Source: Gaoshiqia sediminis
GTDB taxonomy: Bacteria > Bacteroidota > Bacteroidia > Bacteroidales > Prolixibacteraceae
DNA: 64,000 bases
Direction: 5' to 3'
NCBI RefSeq assembly: GCF_025907915.1
Contig: NZ_JAPAAF010000017.1
Coordinates: forward strand, 1 to 64,000
A model generated the notes under the pieces. The model saw only the letters and a program-made list of their open reading frames with translations. It was not told the DNA's origin and made no database searches. Shown piece by piece: positions 27,656-35,645 of the stretch. Position 1 is the stretch's first letter. Each line of letters begins with the position of its first letter. Made by a program: the position numbers and the translations under genes.

Positions 27656-28987
27656 TTAGGCCGGTTGCAGTTCTTTCCAGTGCAGGTCAACAAATTCCTG
27701 CTTGATGCCCACTTCGTCCTTGGTCATGTATTTGCTGAAAAGCATCCAGGTTTCGTCGAGCATTTCATGGGTTTCCAGGTTCACATCAATGGCCAGGATG
27801 TTCCGTGAGTAATCTTCGGCAAAACGCAATACGCGGCGGTCGTAATCCGACAGTTCAAATCCGTTTTCGAGTTTGGTTTTCGAGTTGGCGGCATCGGCAT
27901 ACAAGCGGATCGCGGCGTTCATTACCTGCGGGTGGTCTTTGCGGGTCACTTTCCCGATTACCAACTGTTTCAGGCGAGAAAGGCTCCGGAACGGGTCGAT
28001 GATGACCTTGTTGACATCCGGCGAACGGCGCAGGAAAAGCTGCCCTTCCGTGATATAACCGGTGTTGTCGGGAATAGCATGGGTGATGTCGCCACCGGAA
28101 AGGGTGGTAACGGCCAGAATGGTGATGTTGCCGCCATCCGGGAACTGCACCGCTTTTTCGTAAATTTTGGCCAGGTCGCTGTACAGTGAGCCAGGCATGC
28201 TGTCTTTCGATGGAATTTGGTCCATACGGTTGGACACGATGCTCAAGGCGTTGGCATATTGTGTCATGTCGGTCAACAGCACCAATACTTTCTCGTTCTT
28301 CTCAACTGCAAAATATTCGGCTGTAGCCAGTGCCATGTCGGGAATCAGCAAACGTTCAACCGGCGATTTGTCGGTAGTGTTGATGAAGCCAACGATTTTA
28401 GACTGCCCGTATCCTTGCTCAAAAGTGTGCTTGAAAAACAAATAATCGTCGCGGGTGAGGCCCATTCCGCCCAGGATGATTTTGTCCACTTTGGCGCGCA
28501 GGGCGATCAGTGCCAGTACTTGGTTGTAAGGTTGGTCGGGGTCGGTGAAGAAGGGAATTTTCTGACCCGACACCAGCGTGTTGTTCAGGTCGATGCCGGC
28601 AATACCTGTTGCGATCAGCTCGCTGGGTTGTCGGCGCCGTACCGGGTTGACGGAGGGCCCGCCAATCGGGAATTCGCGTCCTTCCACCGCCGGCAACCCA
28701 TCAATGGGGTGGCCGAAAGCATCGAAAAAACGCCCGGTCATGTGATCGCTCAACGGCAGCCAGGGAGCTCTTCCCGTGAAGATAATGTCGGTATCGTTGC
28801 GCAATCCTTCGGTGCCCTCAAATACCTGTAAAGTGACTTTATTTCCGGCGATTTTCACCACCTGTGCCGCACGCCCCTGCACATAGGCCATCTCTTCGTA
28901 ACCAATATTGGTTGCTTCCAGCGTACAGGTTGCCTTGGTGATGTTAGTCAATCGGCAATATATTTTTTGGAATGCCCTCGCTTTCAT
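27656..28987 (-). CDS. ntpB: V-type ATP synthase subunit B
   Basis: 443 residues. Non-catalytic regulatory subunit of the A3B3 hexamer. It has the beta-barrel N terminus, PIGGPSVNPVRRRQPSELIATGIAGIDLNNTLVSGQKIPFFTDP and the C-terminal helical domain; no Walker A P-loop, as expected for B. The arginine region LSRLKQLVIGK and SNRMDQIPSKDSMPGSLYSDLAKIYE are well conserved. Confidence 0.96.
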   Translation of the reverse strand: MKARAFQKIYCRLTNITKATCTLEATNIGYEEMAYVQGRAAQVVKIAGNKVTLQVFEGTEGLRNDTDIIFTGRAPWLPLSDHMTGRFFDAFGHPIDGLPAVEGREFPIGGPSVNPVRRRQPSELIATGIAGIDLNNTLVSGQKIPFFTDPDQPYNQVLALIALRAKVDKIILGGMGLTRDDYLFFKHTFEQGYGQSKIVGFINTTDKSPVERLLIPDMALATAEYFAVEKNEKVLVLLTDMTQYANALSIVSNRMDQIPSKDSMPGSLYSDLAKIYEKAVQFPDGGNITILAVTTLSGGDITHAIPDNTGYITEGQLFLRRSPDVNKVIIDPFRSLSRLKQLVIGKVTRKDHPQVMNAAIRLYADAANSKTKLENGFELSDYDRRVLRFAEDYSRNILAIDVNLETHEMLDETWMLFSKYMTKDEVGIKQEFVDLHWKELQPA

Positions 28988-29135
28988 ACGTTTAAAATTT
29001 TATAAAATATCATTTCTCAGTTTGATTTGGTATCCGGCTTGAATACCGGTTATGGGACATGAGAAAAATATCGGAATTAATAAATTGAACTTCTGTATGT
29101 TGTCACGCAATTTGCTTGAACCGGCGGTACCTGTT

Positions 29136-30911
29136 TCAGGATACGGCCGTTTTTTCAAGGATCATTTCCTGCAACTGTCTTTCGTACCCTTCAAACTTGT
29201 CTGATTTAAACTCGCTGTAGTTCATCTGTTTAAACAGGTTGATGATTTTCTTGAAATAGTCGCGTACTTCGTTAAAGTCGTCAAAACCAAACTCGGTTTC
29301 TACCACCTCAATCACTTTTTCCAGCATGTATTTCTGTCGTTTCAGTGGTGTGTTGCTGTCAATGGCATCAAAAGCGTCCTGCTGCAAAATGGCAAAGTCA
29401 ATCAGTTCGGCTTTCCAGAATACTTCGTGGTAGGCCACCGGCACACCGTCATCACCCAGGATGTTGATCTGTTCGTTCACCTCCTGTCCGCGGATCAGGT
29501 AGTTTTTGACAAAGTCGATTTTGTTGATCCAATTTTCGCCAATTTCGCGGGCGGCGAAGGTGATGTATTCGTCGTATTCGAGGTATTTCGAATAACTGTC
29601 GATCGGGTCGATGGCCGGGTAGCGTTTGCTGTCGGCACGGTTTTGCGATAAGGCGAAGAAGCAACGGGCCACCTTTTTGGTAGCTTCGGTAACCGGTTCA
29701 AGAAGGTTACCTCCTGCGGGCGATACTGTTCCGATGAAGGTGATGGAGCCGCTTTTCCCGTTGTTCAGCAGGGCGTAGCCGGCTCTTGAGTAGTAGCTGG
29801 CGATGATGGCCGAAAGGTCCATGGGGAATGCGTCCGGCCCGGGAAGTTCTTCCATCCGGTTCGACATTTCGCGCAAAGCTTGAGCCCAGCGTGAGGTTGA
29901 GTCGGCCAGCAGCAAGGTGCGCAAACCCATCGAACGGTAATATTCGGCAATGGTCATGGCCGTGTAAACCGAAGCTTCGCGGGCCGCAACCGGCATGTTG
30001 GAGGTATTGGCAATGATCACGGTTCGTTCCACCAGTTTGCGGCCTGTACGCGGGTCGTCCAGGTGCGGGAACTCGGTGAAGATTTCGACTACCTCGTTGG
30101 CGCGCTCCCCACAGGCGGCAATAATCACCACCTCGGCAGCAGCCTGTTTGGCCAGGGCGTGCTGAAGAACGGTCTTTCCGCTACCGAACGGACCAGGAAT
30201 AAATCCGGTACCTCCTTCCAGAATGGGGTTCATCGTATCGATTACCCGGACGCCGGTTTCGAATAATTTTCCGGGACGAAGTTTTTCGCGGTAGCCGGGG
30301 ATGGGCATTTTTACCGGCCAGGTTTGCACCATGCTAACCGCTTTCTCCTGACCGGCGCTATCGGTCAGCCGGGCAATGGTATCGGTTAATTTGTATTCGC
30401 CGCTTTTGGCAATCCAGCTCACGTCGTAATCGCCTTCAAACTTGAAAGGCACCATAATTTTATGGTGAATGTGATATTCGGGAACTTCGCCCAACCAGTC
30501 GCCGGCAGATACCGGATCGCCTGTTTTTACCAGGGGGGTGAATTGCCAGACCGACTCTTCATCGAGCGGATAAGTGCGGGCGCCCGGTTCCAGGAAAACA
30601 CCCTTCATTTTGTCCAGGTCGTTTTGAAGACCGTCATAATTGCGGGTAAGCATGCCTGGTCCCAGGTGGACTTCCAGCATGGATCCGGAGAAATTGACAT
30701 CCATGCCGGTTTTGAAACCGCGGGTCGTTTCAAAAACCTGGGCAAAGGCTTTGCTCCCTTCGGTTTTGATGACTTCACCCATGATTTCCTTGCCGTTTTG
30801 CTGAAAGAAGCATATCCCGTTCTGGATCAGCGGTCCGTCGGAAACAGCCTCAACCAGGTTACCCACGATGGCTGTTACTTTTCCTTTACTGATGATCGTA
30901 ATATTTTCCAT
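29136..30911 (-). CDS. ntpA: V-type ATP synthase subunit A (catalytic)
   Basis: 591 residues. Contains the non-homologous insert typical of A subunits (about residues 110-195) and Walker A GPFGSGKT at 240-247, with the following catalytic glutamate in ACGERANEV and the LLADSTSRWAQALREMSNRMEELPG segment. It hydrolyses or makes ATP as the ring turns. 148 bp separates it from subunit B, the largest gap in the operon, in which I see no terminator. Confidence 0.97.
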   Translation of the reverse strand: MENITIISKGKVTAIVGNLVEAVSDGPLIQNGICFFQQNGKEIMGEVIKTEGSKAFAQVFETTRGFKTGMDVNFSGSMLEVHLGPGMLTRNYDGLQNDLDKMKGVFLEPGARTYPLDEESVWQFTPLVKTGDPVSAGDWLGEVPEYHIHHKIMVPFKFEGDYDVSWIAKSGEYKLTDTIARLTDSAGQEKAVSMVQTWPVKMPIPGYREKLRPGKLFETGVRVIDTMNPILEGGTGFIPGPFGSGKTVLQHALAKQAAAEVVIIAACGERANEVVEIFTEFPHLDDPRTGRKLVERTVIIANTSNMPVAAREASVYTAMTIAEYYRSMGLRTLLLADSTSRWAQALREMSNRMEELPGPDAFPMDLSAIIASYYSRAGYALLNNGKSGSITFIGTVSPAGGNLLEPVTEATKKVARCFFALSQNRADSKRYPAIDPIDSYSKYLEYDEYITFAAREIGENWINKIDFVKNYLIRGQEVNEQINILGDDGVPVAYHEVFWKAELIDFAILQQDAFDAIDSNTPLKRQKYMLEKVIEVVETEFGFDDFNEVRDYFKKIINLFKQMNYSEFKSDKFEGYERQLQEMILEKTAVS

Positions 30912-30971
30912 ATTCTGTCGAAATTATTTCAGGCCGAAAACGGGTTGCGTTACCGGCAATTTCCTGATTTT

Positions 30972-31775
30972 TTAAAGTTGTTTTTCCTGCATCATTTTTT
31001 CTGCCATCGCGACAGGATCCACCGGGCTTTCCGGGCTGAGCACCTGTTTCCAACGTTCGAGCAACAGCAGTTTTTGGTAATATCCAAGAATGACGTTTAC
31101 CGTGAAATACTCGAAACGGTTAATCTCGTCAATGGCATTCCAGCGAAGCCGGTCGAAGTCCTGTTCCCGTTCGAGGTAGTTGGTTTTGGATAAAATGTGT
31201 TCCAGTTTCTCGGCGGCCCAAAATTCGGTGCGCACAATTTTTTGGTTCAACGGGTATTCCACCAGCAAATCGTGGTAGCTATTTCCTTTTATCAGTTGTT
31301 GCTTTTTTTCATCGGTCAGCTTTTCGCTGCGGTGGGCGGCCAGGAAGTTCAGCCGGTTCAATTCCAGTTCGGCCCATTCCTGCAAAAACAGGTTGCCCGA
31401 AGTGTGTAAATAGGAATAGTAGTATTGCTGCAGTTTATGGGCGACCAGTACTTCGGGGGCCTCTCCCCGGTGGTTTTCTTTCCAGGTAACCAAGTGTTGC
31501 AAATAGTTTGGCAGTTCAGCAAAACGCTCGCTGGCCGAATGAAAGACCTCGCCTGTAAACCCCGGCAGCAGTTCTCCTTCCTTGGCCTGGCCGCTCACAA
31601 AGGCGGTAATTTCCCGGTGGTACTTCGGAAAACTCAACGCATTGGCCAGGGCCAACTCGTCGGGGGGAAGTATTTCGTCCAGGGTAGCCAGAAATTTGTC
31701 CGGAAGCAGGAAATTGGCTTCGGGATTGAATTCCAGGTCGGGAAGTCCGGAAATAAAACTGTAGTAAACGTTCAT
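30972..31775 (-). CDS. DUF2764 family protein (V-ATPase C-like subunit)
   Basis: 267 residues, soluble, helical, starting MNVYYSFISGLPDLEFN. This matches DUF2764, which in Bacteroidota, Chlamydiae and spirochaetes sits between E and A in V-type ATPase operons, in the place where other bacteria have subunit C. A role as the socket joining the rotor to the membrane ring is inferred from that position. Its ATG overlaps the stop of subunit E at base 31775. Confidence 0.85.
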   Translation of the reverse strand: MNVYYSFISGLPDLEFNPEANFLLPDKFLATLDEILPPDELALANALSFPKYHREITAFVSGQAKEGELLPGFTGEVFHSASERFAELPNYLQHLVTWKENHRGEAPEVLVAHKLQQYYYSYLHTSGNLFLQEWAELELNRLNFLAAHRSEKLTDEKKQQLIKGNSYHDLLVEYPLNQKIVRTEFWAAEKLEHILSKTNYLEREQDFDRLRWNAIDEINRFEYFTVNVILGYYQKLLLLERWKQVLSPESPVDPVAMAEKMMQEKQL

Positions 31776-32395
31776 TATTTTTCGGTGTTAAACAGGAAGT
31801 CTTTCACTTTAGGCTTCATCAGCGACATGAAGAAGGTTTTGAATTCTTCGTCGGTAAAAGAAATTTTAAAACTGTCGCTGTCCTTCACCAGTTGAAAACC
31901 TTGTTTTAACTCGGCAACCGGCTTGATCACTAATTTAGCACCCATTACTTCTGATGCGGCAGCCTTAAATAGTGGCTCCAATTTGCTGTACATGGTTTCG
32001 GGAACTAAAATATCCAGGTGGTGCTCCTGACCGTCGGCTTCGCTCCAGGTACGTGCAATTTCCAAAACCAGGTCTTTAATGAATTTCGGATCGCTGGTAA
32101 TTTCTTTGGCAATTTTAGCGGATGAATGTGCCGTGACCAAGTTGGTAACATTTTGTTTGGTAATTTCGATAACCTGGTCCGAAATAGCCTGCAACTCCGC
32201 TTTCAGTGAAGTATAGATTTTTTCTGATTCGCTTTTGGCTTCCGACAACATGGCTGTCGCTTTTTCGTTGGCCTCGGTGGTGGTCTTTTCGGCTTCTGCA
32301 CGTGCTTCTGCAAGTATCTTATCGGCTTCGGCGCGGGCTTTGGCAACACCTTCGTTGTAAATATTCTCTGTTAATTCTTTAATCTTTGTGTTCAT
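31775..32395 (-). CDS. ntpE: V-type ATP synthase subunit E (peripheral stalk)
   Basis: 206 residues. N-terminal ~95 residues are an alanine/glutamate-rich coiled coil (YNEGVAKARAEADKILAEARAEAEKTTTEANEKATAML), then a globular C-terminal domain. Forms the peripheral stalk with subunit G, but no G gene is visible nearby. First gene of the operon; the 416 bp upstream probably hold its promoter. Confidence 0.88.
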   Translation of the reverse strand: MNTKIKELTENIYNEGVAKARAEADKILAEARAEAEKTTTEANEKATAMLSEAKSESEKIYTSLKAELQAISDQVIEITKQNVTNLVTAHSSAKIAKEITSDPKFIKDLVLEIARTWSEADGQEHHLDILVPETMYSKLEPLFKAAASEVMGAKLVIKPVAELKQGFQLVKDSDSFKISFTDEEFKTFFMSLMKPKVKDFLFNTEK

Positions 32396-32811
32396 ATCTG
32401 TACGAATTATTTAGTTTTCAGAACTGCCAATATTAACGTATCATCCCGTGTCGGGACAAAATACCAAGTGTTCAAATTGCTCGGTAATCAGCACATGCTT
32501 GTTTTGAACTAATAAGAACGATCGTTGTTGACAAAGTGGTTCAAAATCAGATCCTTGGATGCTGTTGAACATTAGGTGTTGCCGGTATTTAACAGGTAAT
32601 GTTTACTACCGCTAGGCTCAAAAATAATAATTTTAGCTCGCAAACCTGTTTTGAACATCGATTTTTTCAATTGTTTTTAGGTTTTGATAATTTGGCATTA
32701 AAAGCAACTGGGCGAAAAATTTGCTTTTGATTGTGTTTGGGTGACAATAACCACGTTTCATGGATGAATTGAATCATCTGTAGCAATATTTTTGCCTGTT
32801 GTAATTTATTC
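32396..32811. promoter_or_regulatory. Upstream region of V-ATPase operon with repeated GTTCAAA
   Basis: No gene. The heptamer GTTCAAA or its complement occurs four times: 32470-32476, 32503-32509 (inverted), 32539-32545 and 32650-32656 (inverted), with a near copy GTTGAAC at 32574-32580. A minus-strand -7 candidate TATTTTTG lies at 32619-32626, but its best -33 (CAAA, 32641-32644) is only 14 bp away. The repeats may be sites for a regulator; this is inference from count alone. Confidence 0.35.
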
Positions 32812-33645
32812 TCACAGAATAAACACCGGAAGTTCGGATTTGTTGCCGAACCAATTCTTCAGACTAATCTCTTTTCGAAGCATGAAGGAGGTTGTCAACT
32901 TTTGGTCGATCACAACGAGGTCTGATGCAGCGGGCGAGGCCAGCCATTTTAACTCTCCTTGACTTGTTCGATTCCCGGACCAAAGCACCGGGAAAGGACA
33001 GGCGCTGGAAAAAACACGGACACGTTCCGCGATATCAGCTGTTGTTATTGTCCCGATAACGTGAAGTTCAACTGAAGCTTTTTTGTCGAGAATCGGGAAT
33101 TGCGCAATGAATTGAATTTTCTCGGGCGAGAGGTTTTCTGCATCAGCCAGGTAAAGTACTTTTTGAAACGGGCCCTGCTTAATTCTTTCAGGTAAAAAAA
33201 GCATGGGAACATTTGCTCTGATAACCAGTTTCCGGGCTTTGCGGGCCAGGTTGGAACCCGCGCCCGGAAATGCATCTTTTAAACTGAAAATGGCCAGACC
33301 CGGATTGAAAGCTGCCTGCTTGTATTGCATGAATGAACGCCAGTTTCCTTCGAAAGGGCAAAGGGTAATCTGTTCTTCATCCAGATTGAAGGTATGGATA
33401 GCTTTCTGTTTCAACTGTAGTAGTTCTTTATTTGCAAACTGTTCCAGCACACAGGTAAAGTCGTTTAGCAAGGGTTGCCCGAAATGGGGTTTTTGAAAAG
33501 CCTGTACAAATACCAGCTTTTGTCTTTGTCCGATCAGGTGCCGCATGGAAAAACGAACGGATTCCAGGGCGCCTTCCAAAAATTCACACAGGATAAGCAG
33601 GTTCTTATCCTGGTGGTTTGCGTGGGTGTAGAGGTTGCTTTTCAT
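32812..33645 (-). CDS. Universal-stress-protein-like protein
   Basis: 277 residues, no signal peptide. Layout suggests two USP-like halves: KNLLILCEFLEGALESVRFSMRHLIGQRQKLVFVQAF at the N terminus and QKVLYLADAENLSPEKIQFIAQF in the middle, each like a USP first strand and helix, with ANVPMLFLPERI at the end of half one. The ATP-binding GxxG-9x-G(S/T) motif of UspA is not evident, so it may not bind ATP. Lies alone between the V-ATPase promoter region and deoC. Confidence 0.55.
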   Translation of the reverse strand: MKSNLYTHANHQDKNLLILCEFLEGALESVRFSMRHLIGQRQKLVFVQAFQKPHFGQPLLNDFTCVLEQFANKELLQLKQKAIHTFNLDEEQITLCPFEGNWRSFMQYKQAAFNPGLAIFSLKDAFPGAGSNLARKARKLVIRANVPMLFLPERIKQGPFQKVLYLADAENLSPEKIQFIAQFPILDKKASVELHVIGTITTADIAERVRVFSSACPFPVLWSGNRTSQGELKWLASPAASDLVVIDQKLTTSFMLRKEISLKNWFGNKSELPVFIL

Positions 33646-33773
33646 ACGGTTAGTTTTTCTGCCTTATTAAAGGTAGCAAACCGCCACGCAATAACCTACG
33701 GAGGATTTTTTACAACATAGGAATTGGACGTTCTTATTTTTTAGGCTATCCGGCCAGACCCCGGACTAACGCG

Positions 33774-34601
33774 CTAAAAATATTTTATTTCATCGCCCAG
33801 TAAGTTTCCCAACAGGTTATTGGCCAGTCGGCTGGCTCCAATACGGAAAAGTTTGGGGGTGAGCCATTCTTCTCCCAGGATTTCTTTCACGATTGACAGG
33901 TACAACATGGCCTCGGGGGTGGTGGAAATTCCCCCGGCCGGTTTAAATCCGATTTGCTTTCCGGTTTTTATCCAAAACTCCTTGATGGCGTGACACATGA
34001 CGATGGCCGCTTCGGGAGTTGCCGCCGGGTTCATCTTGCCGGTAGAGGTTTTGATAAAGTCGGCGCCGGATTCCATCGCCAGCATCGAGGCGTGATGAAT
34101 CCTTTCAGGGGTGGCCAAGGCTCCGGTTTCCAGGATTACTTTCAGGTGGGCACCGTCGATAGCTTTTTTGATGGTGGATACTTCTTCGCGGCAGATCAGT
34201 TTATCACCTTCCAGAAAAGCCCACAGCGGAAGCACCATGTCGATTTCGCCGGCTCCGCGTTCAACGGCCATCTGAGCTTCCTTCACTTTCGTTTCAATAA
34301 ACGTCATGGATGATGGGAACCCTCCGGCCACAGCGGCAATGGCAACTTCTTCGACTTTCAGTTTTTCTTTTACCGTGCGCACCATGTTGGGGTAAACGCA
34401 AATGGCAGCCACATTTTGCAAGGTGGGGTAGTCGTTTGCAAAATCATTTACCCGGTCGGTAAATGCTTTCACATGACTGATAGTATCGGTTGCATTCAGG
34501 GTGGTCAGGTCGATGCAGGAAAACGCCAGTTGTTGCATCTCACGCGTGTTGTTCATCTCGGCTTTTGTTTTTATTGCCGCCAACTCTGCCTGGATTGTCA
34601 T
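33774..34601 (-). CDS. deoC: Deoxyribose-phosphate aldolase
   Basis: 275 residues. TIM barrel with the Schiff-base lysine in FIKTSTGK and the second catalytic lysine in GFKPAGGI; IDLTTLNATDT and VCVYP-like AICVYPNMV are also conserved. It cleaves deoxyribose-5-phosphate to acetaldehyde and glyceraldehyde-3-phosphate in deoxynucleoside breakdown. Last gene of an apparent dtd-mazG-deoC operon, six bp from mazG. Confidence 0.95.
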   Translation of the reverse strand: MTIQAELAAIKTKAEMNNTREMQQLAFSCIDLTTLNATDTISHVKAFTDRVNDFANDYPTLQNVAAICVYPNMVRTVKEKLKVEEVAIAAVAGGFPSSMTFIETKVKEAQMAVERGAGEIDMVLPLWAFLEGDKLICREEVSTIKKAIDGAHLKVILETGALATPERIHHASMLAMESGADFIKTSTGKMNPAATPEAAIVMCHAIKEFWIKTGKQIGFKPAGGISTTPEAMLYLSIVKEILGEEWLTPKLFRIGASRLANNLLGNLLGDEIKYF

Positions 34602-34607
34602 AGCTTT

Positions 34608-34958
34608 CTATTTTAGTTTTTCATTATTCTGATGCCGGTCTTTGTCCCGGTTTGTTTTCTTTTCCATATTTTTCAGGAAGGCTACGTTCAAATCCACCCC
34701 TGTTTGATTGGCCAAACAGATGAGTACCCAAAGCACATCGGCCATTTCGTCGCCCAGGTCTTTCCCTTCGTCTGATTTTTTGTAGGACTGGTCGCCGTAT
34801 TTACGGGCCATTAACCGGGCCAATTCCCCAACTTCCTCGGTTAAGATGGCCAGGTTGGTCAGCTCGCTGAAATAGCGCACCCCAATCGTTTTGATCCAGT
34901 TGTCAACCAATTGTTGTGCCTGAGGTAAAGAAACCGCCTGATTATTTGTTTGTTTCAT
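34608..34958 (-). CDS. MazG-like nucleotide pyrophosphohydrolase
   Basis: 116 residues, a single-domain all-alpha MazG-type (NTP-PPase) enzyme. Metal-binding pattern is present: EEVGELARLMARKYGD, then DLGDEMADVLWVLICLANQTG. Such proteins hydrolyse non-canonical or excess (d)NTPs. C-terminal KKTNRDKDRHQNN is the usual basic tail. Between dtd and deoC, making a small nucleotide/tRNA quality-control cluster. Confidence 0.9.
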   Translation of the reverse strand: MKQTNNQAVSLPQAQQLVDNWIKTIGVRYFSELTNLAILTEEVGELARLMARKYGDQSYKKSDEGKDLGDEMADVLWVLICLANQTGVDLNVAFLKNMEKKTNRDKDRHQNNEKLK

Positions 34959-35019
34959 TCAAAATAAATTTATGTCATGTTGCTTATACGAAATTCTGTA
35001 ATTCAAGTTAAACAGAATC

Positions 35020-35475
35020 TTAAAACTCTTTAAACTTCGTATCCAGCATGATGGTCACTGGTCCGTCGTTTATCAAAGCCACTTTCATGTCGGCCCCAAA
35101 CTCGCCGCTGCCAACAGGTTTCCCCAGTTTTGCCGACAGTTCCCGGATAAACTTTTCATACATCGGTATGGCAAAGTCGGCCTTGGATGCCCGGATGTAC
35201 GACGGGCGGTTTCCCTTTTTGGTGCTGGCGTGCAGTGTAAACTGGCTGATCACCAGGGCGTCGCCGTTAATCTCCGTCAGTGAGCGGTTCATCACCCCAT
35301 TATCGTCGTTAAAAATGCGTAATTGGCTGACTTTTTTCACTAACCAATCGATATCCTCATCGGTATCGGCATCCTCAATGCCCATAAAAATTAACAATCC
35401 GCAGCTGATAGCTGATTTTACTTCCTGGTTGATGGTTACCGACGCCTGCGAAACCCGTTGCACAACAACTCTCAT
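35020..35475 (-). CDS. dtd: D-aminoacyl-tRNA deacylase
   Basis: 151 residues, full length. Both signature motifs are present: SQFTLHAS with catalytic Thr and the NDGPVTIMLD (GPVT) cross-subunit motif near the C terminus. It removes D-amino acids and glycine wrongly attached to tRNA. Starts with ATG 35475, 170 bp before the divergent TonB receptor. Confidence 0.96.
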   Translation of the reverse strand: MRVVVQRVSQASVTINQEVKSAISCGLLIFMGIEDADTDEDIDWLVKKVSQLRIFNDDNGVMNRSLTEINGDALVISQFTLHASTKKGNRPSYIRASKADFAIPMYEKFIRELSAKLGKPVGSGEFGADMKVALINDGPVTIMLDTKFKEF

Positions 35476-35645
35476 AATTCTATGGTTTATTTTGCTGAAT
35501 GAAGACGACCGAACAAGGAATGCCTAACTTTGTTTAATTACCAGAAACAATAATTAGACAGCCATTCCATAATTCAGGCTACAATGCTTGACAAAGATAA
35601 TCATTCAGCTTTGGCAGGAAATTGGTTGAAAATTAAATATGCACG

